DNA of 64,000 nt, taken from the NCBI GenBank assembly GCA_001599975.1, contig BCIO01000003.1, forward strand, positions 3,156,677 to 3,220,676, written 5' to 3'. Of the stretch, positions 22,520 to 34,225 are shown in pieces. This DNA is from Cystobasidiopsis lactophilus (lineage: Eukaryota; Basidiomycota; Agaricostilbomycetes; Agaricostilbales; Chionosphaeraceae). The notes below the pieces were generated by a model that saw nothing but the letters and a program-made list of their open reading frames with translations, was not told the origin of the DNA and ran no database searches. Positions within the stretch are counted from its first letter, which is position 1; every line of letters starts with the position of its first letter. A program made the translations under genes and the position numbers.

Positions 22520-25500
22520 ATGGAATGGCCAAAACCAGACCTCGTGGCCTTGCTTGCTTGCGCCGTTTCAGCAACTTGCTGGCTCGGAACTCTGCTGCTC
22601 GACCAGGTGGCCCGATCTCGCTCAAGGATCCAATTGCCTAACACGCAGACAGCTTTTGAACGAATTGAAGAGGAGACCCTAGCCAAAATCATCGCCTCAA
22701 GGGGCCGCTTGGCGAAGGACTCGCTAGCCACCGATGTGATCACCAGTTCGAAAAGTGGACTCACCCTTCTCGGCGCTGCCTTTGCGTGCACTTTAGCGTC
22801 TGTGCGTAACTACCACACATTCAGTGCCATTGAAATAGCTGGCGGTTCTGTCCCTTGGGTGAGCTAACCGTCCAGTCCGCTGTGTAGCTGCTAGCTAACT
22901 CTATTGAATAGCTTTACCTCGTCCTTTTGTCTGCCTTCAAGCTTCGCGGGCTTTCTTCAGAGTACAGGGTGCAAATGCAAGGCCACCTTGTGCTTCTCGC
23001 TTTGGTCGACCTTCTCTTGGCCCTCTACACGCTCGACGGCGACTTCATACTCTCCCTCAACTATCTTGGTGTGACCGCTGTCATCATATTTGTGGAAGGC
23101 TTTTGGGATGGCCGACCGTCATCATCGGTCGCGTGTCCGGCCTCTGACTCTTCTGATGCGACTAGCAAGCGATGGCAACTTCCGATGGAGCACTCGTCTC
23201 ATCTCCTTGGCAGCTGGCTCTTCACGAACGTTGACTCTATCTTGCAACAAGTCAAGGTGTTGCCGCTTGCACCAGAGAACGTCCCCCCTCTTCCGCCTGG
23301 ACTTGACAGCGCCACAGCTCTACTGGACTTTCGAGCGGCTCATCACTCTTCCGGGCCAATTTTCCGGCAATTGGCAACTCATTTTGGTCGAGATATCGTG
23401 TTCTGTACCCTGTTCAACTCTCTCAGGGCCTGCACCAGTTTTGCTCGCCCAGCGCTCCTCTACATGATGCTCGAGTTTTTGGACGGCAAGTCCAGCATGA
23501 CTCCAAAGCAAGGCTATTCAACTGCTGTACTGCTCGGCCTAGCCACGTTCGCCCATACCTTTTGTGTGTCCAGTCTTCATTTATTCTATTTTACGGCTGA
23601 CCATGTGCCCAGTCCTCACCCGGGCCCGGCAACGAAGCAGGGTCATGGCCATCAAAGCACAGGGTATCTTGATTTCAGAGATATTTTGCAAGACGGCCAG
23701 GCTGCCGGTGGCAAATGAAGCACAAGAAAAGGAGGAAGCAATTGACGGTGGCCGACTGCAGGCTCTGCTCACAAATGATGTGTCTGCCGGTGAGTGATTT
23801 CGGGATTCTGATTTCCGGCTTTTTTTAATCCGATACTCTACAGTCTGCGATATAATCGTTGAAGATGTGACCCAGCTCGTGGAACTGCTTCTGTCCGCCG
23901 CAGCCGGCATTTACGTTGTGCTATTGGTTGTCGGGCCAGCAGGCTGGTTCGGCTTGGCCTACACAGCGCTATCGACGGCTCTGAAGCTCTGGTTGACGAA
24001 GCGCTCGGTGGAGATCATTCAGCAAAAGAAGGCAAAAATGGATGAACGCCTCCGGGTGTCTCTTGAACTCTTCCGGCATATTCGGTTCCTCAAGCTCCAG
24101 AACTGGCTCCCCTGGTTCGTCAACGCGAGCACTTCGATTCGAGTGCAAGAGATGAGCATCTTCTGGCGTGGACGTATACTTCGCTCGCTCCAATGGACCG
24201 TCAACTGGTCGCTTCGCAACCTTGCCTTCTTTTCCATCGTCGTGGCTCATGTTTTCGTATTTCAAAAGCAGCTCGAGCCCGCTGCTGCCTTTACGGCCCT
24301 CACTGCCACGTCGATTCTCGCTTTTCCCTTCAACGGCGCCGCTGTCTTAGTGGGATACATGGCCGTGGCCTGGACATCTGCGAAGCGCATCCAGACTTTC
24401 TTGGACTTGCCAGAGGCCACGAAATTTGACACAGAAGATGGCGGTGACGATGTGGGATTCGAGGCTTCGACCATTGCTTGGACGTCCGAGTCAGACTCTT
24501 TCCGCCTCGACCTCGATCATCACTTCAAAAGAGGGCTAAACATCATCTCTGCCCCGATCGCAACCGGCAAGACAACTCTTCTTATGGCCTTATTGCGAGA
24601 AACGCCGACCGTCACTTTGGGTGTTTCTTGCCCTAATCCGGCTACATCGAGCTCAGCATCGCACGTCGCCTTTTGTTCGCAGCTGCCCTTCCTTCTGTCC
24701 GGCTCCATCAAGCAAAACATCGTCTTCTATCGGCCCTTTGACGAGGAGAGGTACGCCCGGGTTGTGCAGGCCTGCTGTCTCCAGCCCGACTTCCTTCTCC
24801 TCAAACACGGCGACGCTACCCAGGTGGGTGCTGGAGGGCAGCGGACTTCTGGAGGACAGAGACAGCGCATTGGTAGATGACTTCCCACGCTTTGCCCTTT
24901 TTCATCAGTCTGACATCTACGAGAAAGCTCTGGCACGAGCACTCTACTCGCGGGCGACGGTCTTGCTACTGGATGACATTCTGTCGGCCCTCGATGCCGA
25001 GACCGCGCAGATCATCTGCCGCAATCTTTTCAGCCCAGGCTCCGACCTGATCGCAGAGCGCACGACCATCCTCGTCTCGCACTCGTCGAGTTCCTACCAC
25101 TGGACCGATAATGTGCTGACTCTGAATGATGGCCGCCTGGTGCCCTTCGATTGGCGCTCGACCGCACTTGACGCCACTAGCAACACCAACGCTTTCGAGT
25201 CGAATGGCTCCGAAGCTGCGGTGGTCGAAAAGTCGGAGGACACCATCTTCACAAGCGAAGTGAACACCAGGAGTGTGGGCAGAAAGTCGATGCTGGCCTA
25301 CCTTTGGAGAGGGCTTGGCGGTGGCATTTGGGGTGAGCCCCCGGTCGAACAACGCCGTGAGCGGATCTAGTCTGACGCGTCGAATAAGTGGCGGCTTGTC
25401 TAGCTTTCTTTTTTCTGGCTGAGTTATGCAACTCGCTCTCTATGATGTGAGTCTGCCTGCACAGCCCAAACTCTGCTTATCCGCGCTTTAGCGTGTTCAA

Positions 25501-27730
25501 AACGAGCGTCGAAGATCAATCCCACTTGCGTGCTCACCTGAAGACGTACTTCTTGCTGACATTTTGTACTGTTCTTCTTCAAGGTGAGCTTTATGAGACG
25601 GGTTGGTAATTTTAAGGGGGCGATTGATGTGATATCTCATCAGGTCTTCGGTTGCAGCTGTTCTTCTTCAGAGCCTTTCGATTCTCATGCCACTGCTTCA
25701 ACGACTTGATCCAGAAGCTTACGGGTGCCAGCTTGCAATGGCTCGAAGCAACTCCACCCGGGCGAATTCTCCAGAGACTTTCGCTTGACACAGATGTGGG
25801 CGATGGTTTGAATCGCCGTTAAAAATCAAGCACTTAACCCATAGCTCAGAGAGTGGACGACCGCCTATTTCAGTTCGCAGTGCAAGTCATGTCAGACTTG
25901 TTCTTGGCGGCTGGAGCCACGATTCAAATTGCGCTCTTCGTGCCTTGGTCAATTTTAGCAGCCATCGCCTTCGTTGTCGCATCTATTAAGCTGGTTCGCG
26001 CATATTCCTTGGGAGCACAAGATCTGAAGCGGTTCGAGTGAGCTTATGTTTCCCGACGAGAGCTCTTCTCCGAGCCTCACGCGTGGTGTACAGATCAGCC
26101 AGTCGCAGCCCTCTTTCAAGCTATGTGTCCGAGGTGCTGGCTGGCAGGGTGACTTTCAGGGCCTTTGGCTGCCTTGACGAGGTCCAACTCCACGCTACGA
26201 GCTTGACCGACGCTCTCTTGACGCACTCCTTCAATGTCAAGACTCTGAAGAGATGGTTCGTGCTGCGTCAGGCTATGCTCAACTCTCTCAGCGTCGGTAT
26301 TCTGGGCCTGTACGCCGTGCACTTTGGGCTGGGTGCCTCTGCCGCGGGCTTCGTATTGTGAGCTCGGCTGACCAGCAAGTTTCCAAGACTTACAGTTTTC
26401 CGACCACAGCAATGCTCTCGCCATATTTTGCGCGAACATCATGTGGGCTTGCACCAATCTGAGCGAATTGGGAGTCGAAGCCACCAGTTTGGAGAGGTGG
26501 GCCGGGCGATGCACTTTGGCCTTCAGACTCCTCCTGACGACGTCGACTCACCAGAATGCTAGAGTACATCCTGGGCGCTGAGAAAGAGAGCACTTGCGGC
26601 GTGGTACCACCTTCAGACTGGCCCGACCGCGGGCAGCCCATCTCTGTCGAGAGCCTTGCCTTTCGCTACCGTCCAGACCTACCTCGAGCATTGGACGGCA
26701 TGTCTTTCAGCATTCAACCAGGCGAGAAGGTGGCCTTGGTCGGCAGGACTGGCTGTGGCAAGTCGACTATGGCCCAGGCCTTCTTCCGAGCCAAGGAAGC
26801 CGAAGACGGTGCCGTCCGCATCGGCGGACTTGACATCCGCACCTTGAACTTGGCCAGTTTGCGTGATAGTCTTACCCTTATTGTGTGTCGCTCTTTTTGT
26901 TCGAGTGTAAGGAGTCCGCGCTAACGCGCCTGCCGCAGCCTCAAGGTCTGTTCTTGATAGTCACACACGGTCGCGCCAACACTCAAAAGTTGAGAGCTCA
27001 GATGTTTCAATCTTCGAAGACACTGTCAGATTCAACCTGGACCCCTCTGGCGCTGCCCCAGATGCCGATCTCTGGCGAGCATTGAAATTGGTGGGCTTGG
27101 CCGGCAGCCCGGACTCGCGAGTCCAGTCGCTGGAGATGCAGATCATCGAGGAAGGCCAGAACCTCAGTGCTGGAGAGCGGCAGCTGCTGTCATTGGCACG
27201 TGGCATTGTGAGGCGGTCTGCTCGGCCTGTGAAGGCGGCTGGCTCACGTGCGGAAGCAGCTTCGGCTCTCGACTTCTGCCTTGGTCGTCTTGGACGAGGC
27301 GTCAGCTTCTCGTGGGTGATCTTATTCATATGCGCACTGGAAGACACTCAAAACACTTTCAGTCGACCACGCCACCGACGAGATCATCCAGAAGGTGATC
27401 CGCTCAGAGATGACCGGCAGCTTGCTGTGCATTGCCCGTGAGCCATGTCGTATTTTTCAGATAGTCATGCACTCAGGACGAGAGATGTGCACAGACCGGC
27501 TGAAGACGATTGGCGACTTTGACAAGATCGTGTGCCTGGACGCAGGTAAAGTGGTGGCGATGGACACTCCTGGCAATGTAAGCCCTCATGCTTCCCTCAG
27601 CTTTGTTGGTTTTAATCTCACCCTAATGTACCAGCTGCTGGCTGACACCACCTCCATCTATTACAAGCTGGCCCGCGAATCCGGTGATTTTGACGAGCTG
27701 GTGGCAATGGCGCGTGTCAAAGCGCCTTGA
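22520..27730 (+). CDS. ABCC/MRP-type ABC transporter
   Basis: About 1,480 residues in many exons. Layout: an N-terminal membrane region with LVLLALVDLLLALYT and similar segments; the first membrane domain with RARQRSRVMAIKAQGILISE; NBD1 near 24.5-25.0 kb; a second membrane domain with TPPGRILQRLSLDTDVG; and NBD2 near 26.6-27.6 kb. NBD1 has signature TSGGQRQRI and Walker B VLLLDD, but its Walker A reads APIATGKTT, with Ala at two glycine positions. NBD2 has GRTGCGKST, LTLIPQDVSIFEDTVRFNL, LSAGERQLLSLARG and VVLDEASAS. Such asymmetry is known in ABCC proteins. Likely exports conjugates or drugs across plasma or vacuolar membrane; the substrate is unknown. One exon in NBD2 is 7 bases long. Confidence 0.88.
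26939..26945 (+). other. 7-base microexon in the ABC transporter
   Basis: The exon is CCTCAAG, encoding Pro-Gln and the first base of Asp. It is flanked by two introns of 56 bases each: 26883-26938 (GTGTGT...GCAG) and 26946-27001 (GTCTGT...TCAG). Only this arrangement gives LTLIPQDVSIFEDT, the Q-loop sequence conserved in ABCC NBD2, including the invariant Gln. Confidence 0.8.
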
Positions 27731-28104
27731 TATCAACCACACGCCACACTAGGACGATTGAAACTGTCCAAAGACGCCTCTGGCCAAGGCGGATCTGACC
27801 CTAACATGCGCCACCGTCTAAATCCTCTCGCTCTCGCTTTTTGCCACCGACCGGCCTTCCCACGCCCATGGACGCTGCGACCGCGCCCCACGCAGTAATT
27901 CCTACATTCCTTCAACTCTTCAAACGCTAGAGACGCTGGAGTCAAGGCACAAAGGGAAAGCACACTATTCTTTGGAGTTCTGAAATGAGAAACGCTGTGC
28001 ACTTTCTACACACCGTGACGCAAGCTAGCCCCCTTAAAGCGCACTTCTTTCCCATCCGGCCAAGTTGCCAAAAGAGCTTGCTGGCCAGTAGCAGCGAGCC
28101 CGAC
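27731..28104. promoter_or_regulatory. Intergenic region upstream of glycogen synthase
   Basis: 374 bases from the transporter stop to the glycogen synthase ATG. It presumably holds the transporter terminator and the glycogen synthase promoter. An upstream in-frame ATG occurs at 27985, but the sequence before 28105 is not conserved-looking. No other gene was seen. Confidence 0.4.
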
Positions 28105-31020
28105 ATGAGCGCGACCCAGCATGACGTAGCCACAGGCCGCCAGCAGCAGCTTCTCCGCTCGCAGGCCAGCTTCGACGATTTCTTGTCCCAAAACCAAGCT
28201 GCTGCCAACATGTCCCAGAACGGCAGCACCGCTAGAGAGTGAGCTGCTCCCTGCCTGCTCCGGGCCACTGCTGAGCGAGGCCAACAGCGTCGAGCATGCC
28301 TTGCTCTTCGAGATCGCTTGGTGCGCTTTTCCTCCGGTTTCTCGTTGGCTCGTTGCCTGGCTGATCCATGGCTCCAGGGAGGTCGCCAACAAAGGTCCGT
28401 TTTCGGTGCTGCTGTAGGGTCTATCACAGCTCAATGGGCGAGCGGCGCAGTGGGCGGCATCTACACCGTCCTCAAGACGAAGGCGCCCGTCACTTGCCTC
28501 GAGTACGGCGACCGGTACACGCTGATTGGCCCGCTGTCTTACAAGTCGGCACCCATGGAGGTCGAGGCCATGGAGCCCACCATGCCCTACCTCAAGGAGA
28601 CCTTGGACAGCATGGAGGCTCGCGGCGTCAAGTACCTCTACGGCCGCTGGCTCATCGAGGGCGGCCCAAAGGTCTTGCTCTTTGACACCGGCTCGTGCGC
28701 CAACAGGCTCGACGAGTGGAAGGCCGACCTTTGGTCCTTGGCCGGCATTCCCTCGCCGAGCAACGACCAGGAGACCAACGAGACCATCATCTTTGGCTAC
28801 ATTGTCGCATGGTTCTTGGGCGAGGTGCGTTCCTGTGCACTCTATGTGCTCTTTAAGATGCTCATTCGTATGGTACTCTGCGCACAGTTCGCTTCGAAAG
28901 AGCGGAGCAAGGCCATCATCGCTCACTTTCACGAGTGGCTCGCCGGCCTGGGCATCCCCCTTTGCCGAAAGCGACACATTGACGTGACCACCATTTTCAC
29001 CACCCATGCCACTTTGCTCGGCCGTTACCTCTGCGCTGGTTCTGTAGACTTCTACAACAACCTCCAGTACTTTGACGTCGACCATGAAGCTGGCAAGCGC
29101 GGCATCTACCACCGCTACTGCATCGAGCGCGCGGCCGCCCACTGCGCCGACGTCTTCACCACCGTTTCGCACATCACCGCGTATGAGTCGGAGCACTTGC
29201 TCAAGCGGAAACCCGACGGCGTCACCCCCAATGGCCTCAACGTCGTCAAGTTCTCGGCCATGCACGAGTTCCAGAACCTGCACTCTGTCGCCAAGCAGAA
29301 GATCAACGACTTCATCCGAGGCCACTTCTATGGGCAATATGTGAGCTGCGGCGCTTCTTCGGCTCCGCATCGGCTCTTGCTAAAATGGCCATCGGCGGCC
29401 TCCAAAGGACTTTGACTTGGACAACACCCTATACTTCTTCACCGCCGGTCGATATGAATACCGCAACAAGGGCATCGACATGTTTATCGAGTCGCTGGCT
29501 CGTGAGTTTTTTTTCAGCCTTTTGAACCTCTCTCCGCATTCAGGGCGGAACCATTGGACCGATCGAACAAAATCTCATCGCGCGCGTGTTGCAGGCCTCA
29601 ATCACCGCCTGAAGGAAGCCGGCAGCACGGTGACCGTCGTCGCCTTCCTCATCCACCCCGCGGCCACGCACTCGTACACTATCGAGGCTCTCAAGGGCCA
29701 GGCCGTCATCAAGCAGCTCAAGGACACCATCACCGAGATCCAGTCCCGAGTTGGCAACCGTCTGTTCGAGAAGACGGCGCGATACACTGCGGACAGCAAG
29801 CCAGGTTCCGAAGTGCCCGACCCAGCGACCTTGCTGTCGGCGGAGGACCGAATTTTGCTCAAGCGCCGCGTGTTTGCTCTGCGCCGCAATTCGCTCCCGC
29901 CCGTCGTCACTCACAACATGGCTGACGACTCGAACGACCCCATCCTCAACCAGATCCGGCGGGTCCACCTTTTCAACCAGTCCTCGGATCGCGTCAAGGT
30001 CATCTTCCACCCCGAGTTCCTCAACGCCAACAACCCCATCTTGGGCCTGGACTACGAGGAGTTTGTGCGCGGCTGCCACTTGGGCGTCTTCCCGTCCTAC
30101 TACGAGCCCTGGGGAGTGAGCTTGTTTCCTCCCTAATGACGTTGTCATTTGCTGGGCTAACACTCTTTGCAGTACACGCCGGCCGAGTGCACCGTGATGG
30201 GGGTGCCGAGCATCACGACCAACCTGTCTGGCTTTGGCTGCTTCATGGAGGAGCTCATCGAGAACGCGCAAGACTACGGCATCTACATCGTGGACCGGCG
30301 CATGAAGTCGGTCGAGGACTCGGTCAACCAGCTGACCGACCAAATGTTCAGCTTCTCGCAAAAGACGCGGCGCCAGCGCATCAACCAGCGCAACCGCACC
30401 GAGCGCCTCAGCGACTTGCTCGACTGGAAGCGCATGGGCATGGAGTACGCCAAGGCCCGCCAGCTGGCCCTGCGCCGCGCTTACCCCGACTCGTTCGAGG
30501 ACGACTTTGACTTTGACGAAGGCCACATCAAGGTGCCGCGGCCATTGTCGGCCCCCGGCTCGCCCAGGTTTGTCTTCTCCCCTTTCCTTCCTTCCTTCCC
30601 AACTCAAACCTCTGGTTAGACTAAGAACCGGTGCCATGACTCCTGGCGACTACGGCACCCTTGCAGAGGTGAGTTGCCTGTCCAATGTGTCAAAGTTTGA
30701 AGATTGAGTTTGTCGCCACCAATTCACAGGACATGCAAAGCCTGGGCACGTCCGACTACTGGGGCAACCAGAACAGCACTGGCGAAGAGGACGATTGTGC
30801 GTTGTTCCTGTTGTCCATAAAGGAGACGGCGTTTGATGCCTGGCAAGCAGACCCGTTCCCATTGGTTCTGAAGAAGAAGAACGGCCAGTCCGGGAACGGC
30901 TCTGGCCAGTCGACGCCTGGCGGCACCGCTAACGGCAAGCTGAGGGCCAAGATGCTGAGCGAAGGCGACTTGGCCAAGGCCGATGAGGCCCTGAGCAATC
31001 GTGAGCGACCTTCCCCTTGA
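28105..31020 (+). CDS. GSY: Glycogen synthase (GT3)
   Basis: Roughly 750 residues in about ten exons. Landmarks in order: [18 protein letters not shown], which includes the UDP-glucose-binding Lys; [83 protein letters not shown]; and [19 protein letters not shown] with the catalytic Glu pair. The Ser-rich C-terminal region ([10 protein letters not shown]) matches the regulatory phosphorylation tail of the family. Role: cytosolic elongation of glycogen from UDP-glucose, started on glycogenin and controlled by phosphorylation and glucose-6-phosphate. The last exon may instead be spliced at 31001 (GTGAGC) and end near 31092. The N-terminal segment contains a 17-base exon. Confidence 0.95.
28378..28394 (+). 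other. 17-base microexon in glycogen synthase
   Basis: The exon GGAGGTCGCCAACAAAG completes Trp and encodes Glu-Val-Ala-Asn-Lys, the conserved block that contains the UDP-glucose-contacting Lys. Flanking introns are 28321-28377 (57 bases) and 28395-28450 (56 bases). Skipping the exon would break frame, because 17 is not a multiple of three. Confidence 0.85.
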
Positions 31021-31539
31021 ATCTCTTCCATTGCCTCTCTGAGATTTCTATGGCGCGTGCGCGGCCGCACAGTCTAAGGGCAGCTCTGCATAATCATAAA
31101 TGAAGGCGCGCGTCCGTGTGATTTAAACCAAAAAAGGGTGAACGAGGGGCGGTTCCAGCAAGTCTTGCAGCGAGAGGACGTTGGCCTTTCCATCCGTGTG
31201 TTCCTAATAGCTTTTCTCCCTTACCTTTGCATGGCACTACTACTACATACCTTAAAACCATGGGCCTGTGGAGCCAGAAGGGGAGACGATCAACCCACAG
31301 GCCAACGGAAATCGCGTCAGCAACAACAAAACATCCGGCTTGTTCAGAGGAGAGGCTTTTGCTCCTGCTCCAATCAGTAGTCTTTCTTGTTCGCTTTGTG
31401 GTGTTGTGCCTTGACGACTTCGCTTTGGACTTGTTCTTTGGTCGATTCCCCTTCGCCCGCCGCTCGCTCGCTCTTGCCAGCCGAGCCACTTGTTGCTTCA
31501 CCTCCCCAAAATCAAAACATTGGCCTTTGACAGCAAACC
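31021..31539. promoter_or_regulatory. Upstream region of cyclin B
   Basis: About 520 bases from glycogen synthase to the cyclin ATG. It may include the end of glycogen synthase if the alternative last splice is used. The stretch at about 31.3-31.5 kb is rich in C and T and probably serves as the cyclin promoter and 5' leader. No other gene is supported. Confidence 0.4.
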
Positions 31540-33699
31540 ATGGCGGTGAGTGGCCCTGGCCGAGCGCTCGCAGCCTAGACAGGAGCTCAAAGGGCCGGGT
31601 GCTTGCAGACACGGAGAGCCACGCGCCGCTTGGGCAACGAGAACGCTGTCGGCGGTTCCGGCCTGCCCTCGCTCGCCAGCACAAAGTCGACCTCGACCGG
31701 CCTCGGCCTCAAGGCCAGCGACGCCAAAGCTGCTGGGACCCGGAGGAGTACGCGGGCGAGCTTGTCAGACTCTGCAAAGGTGAGGGCGACCGCCTTTGTT
31801 TGTTTGGGTGTCGGGCCCCACCAACTATGGGCTGTGGGCCGGCCTGCCTGTTAGACGCGGTGGCTGACCGTCTTTGTTGCGCTACACAGAACCCGCCCGC
31901 GCTGGCTGCCAAGACCACCAACAAGGCTGTAGACGGTACGCGCATGCGTTCTGTCTTAGGTGAGCGCACCAATGCCAATGCCCCTCTGGCCGCAGCATTC
32001 GCCCCAGCGGACGGCAAGCCAGCGCTCAAGAAGCCCGCCCTCATCCGAGCCTCCTCCCGGACCGCCGTCGCAGCAGCTGCAGCCGCCGCCGCGGCAGCGA
32101 CGACCACGGACGACGGAGCCGACGTCAACAACAACAACAATGGCGAGGACGTGGACATGGACCAGCAGCAACAACAGCGCGAGGAGCGGCCCATCAAGCC
32201 CCTCAAGTCCAAGTCGCTCAGGGCTGGCAGCACGGCGCTCGCCAGCAAGTCGGCCAATCACTCCAGGTCGGCAGCCACCACCTCCCTCCTGCCCGCCGCC
32301 ACCAAAAAGGCTTTGCCCCTGCCCACCGCCGACCGGCGCAGCCATGCCGGGGCGACGGCAGTCAGCCGCAAGCGCGACGAGGTCGAGCAGGAAGACAACG
32401 TGGTGGCCAAGCGGGCAAAGGTCGACTTGGAGCCGCCGAAGGACTTTGGCTGGGAGGACCTGGACGAGGGCGACGAGGACGACCCGCTGATGGTGACCGC
32501 GTACGTGAACGAGGTGTACGACTACTTGCGCGAGATCGAGGTTTGTTTACCTTTTCCGCTTGTTTTTGCCTGCCCGTGAGGTCGGTGCGCTGAACTGTGT
32601 GCGTGTTCTTTAAACAGCTGCAAACGTTGACCAAGCACGACTATATGGAGGACCAAAAGGAGATCACCTGGAAGATGCGCGGGTTGCTGGTCGACTGGCT
32701 CGTCGAGGTCCACCAAAAGTTCCGCCTCTTGCCGGAGACCATCTTCCTCGCCATCAACATCATCGACCGCTTCTGCGCCATCCGCGTCGTCTCCTTGGTC
32801 AAGTACCAGCTCATGGGCGTCACCGCGCTCTTCATCGCTGCCAAATACGAAGGTGGGTCTCGCGCACCCAACGCTCCACAGCTAGTTCTCACTAGCATTT
32901 TGCCCGCAGAAATCATCTGCCCTTCCATCAACAACTTTCTCTACATGACCGACGGCGGGTACACGGATGAGGAGATCCTCAAGGCCGAGCGCTACGTCCT
33001 CCAAATGATCCAGTGGGATCTGTCCTACCCCAACCCGATCAACTTCCTCCGGCGCATCTCCAAGGCCGACGGCTACGACATCCAGTCGCGCACCATCGCC
33101 AAGTACCTGATGGAGATGACCTGCCTCGACCGCCGCTTCCTTGGCCGCAAGCCCAGCGAGATCGCCGCCGCCGCCGCCTGGCTCGCCCGCAAGATCCTCG
33201 ACCGTGGCGACTGGGAGGCCAACCTCATCCACTACTCGGGCTACTCCGAGAAGGAGCTCTTGCCCTGCGCCCAGCTCATGCTTGATTACGTCGTCCGCTC
33301 TTTCCACCTCGATGCTCCGGAGCACCCGACCTTCCACGCGGTTCGTTTGCAGCTCCCCGCTGTAAATTTTGATCATGGCTCATACCGTATGCCGTTGCCG
33401 CGAACAGAAATACTCAACGCGCAAGTTCTTCAAGGCAACGATCGTGGTCGCCGACTGGGTCGAGGCCAACTACCTCGAGGGCAAGCGCAAGGCTCGCGCC
33501 ATCCAAGCCTACAAAGCTGCCACTGCCGCGTTGTCCCTCAGCCCCAGTGGCAACCGGGCCGTCGATAGCTCGCCGCATCCGGACCGAGTGCACGCCCGCT
33601 TCGAGGAGGTTCGTTCAAGTGCTCCTTCACCTCTCTTAGAAGTCTATACTAACACCCAGCGCACAGTGGGACAACTACAGCGATGATGAAGAGCTCTGA
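31540..33699 (+). CDS. B-type mitotic cyclin
   Basis: About 590 residues. The first coding exon is only ATGGCG (31540-31545), followed by a GTGAGT intron, then TRRATRRLGNENAV. A destruction-box-like RSVLGERTN (RxxLxxxxN) lies near 31.95 kb. Low-complexity Ala, Asn and Gln runs follow. The cyclin box is clear: MRGLLVDWLVEVHQKF (the MRAIL motif), LLPETIFLAINIIDRF, LMGVTALFIAAKYE and INNFLYMTDGGY. The C-terminal cyclin fold has AEAAAWLARKIL-type helices, and the end is WDNYSDDEEL. Role: activates Cdk1 for G2/M and is degraded via APC. Introns at about 31.78, 32.54, 32.85, 33.34 and 33.6 kb restore frame. Confidence 0.93.
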
Positions 33700-34225
33700 A
33701 AAAGACTGCACGCCGCCATCACCACCGCATCCTTATCGCCTTCACTCTCCGCTTTTTGTTACAAGCTCGCTTCCGCCTCTCGTACCCACATCCACCACCC
33801 GCCTCTCTCCAGACCTCTCTCGAGATACCAATCATCCACGATCAGAACGAAAACTTTCGACGGATTCCCTCAGTCCACCCTTTCTTCACATCTTTTGCAT
33901 TCTCGCCCACCCTGTATTATCAACGACAACCCCCTTTTAGTGCCCTCCCAGCCATTCTTCTCGCTTTACGCTCTCTCCCCCATTCCTTCTTATCCAGGAG
34001 TAGAAGGAAATTTCGGCAGCTGGGCTGATCGGGATGAGACTTCGCGTTTCCAAGCACTTTGCATCGTATTCATACGCAATAGAAACCTTAAACCTTTTCG
34101 ACTACACTAAATGAGGCCAGGTGATTGCTGATTGCAAAAGCCGAGCAGGCACGGAAGTAAAACTGTACAAGTGCAGTCGCAAAGTCAACATGCCGGCCCT
34201 ATCGCAACCCCTCTCCAGCGAATCA
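33700..34225. other. Convergent intergenic region
   Basis: 526 bases between the stops of cyclin B (+) and the first AtuA-like gene (-). It is pyrimidine-rich on the plus strand, as expected for long 3' untranslated sequence. No gene, RNA or repeat is supported. Confidence 0.4.

Noticed and set aside
28006-29370. 454-codon open frame on the minus strand opposite glycogen synthase
   Set aside because: It lies exactly antisense to conserved glycogen synthase exons. It is best explained by high third-position GC keeping the opposite strand open. The sequence is Val/Leu/Gly/Asp-rich without a family match.
29540-30637. 365-codon minus-strand open frame
   Set aside because: Same cause: antisense shadow of glycogen synthase exons.
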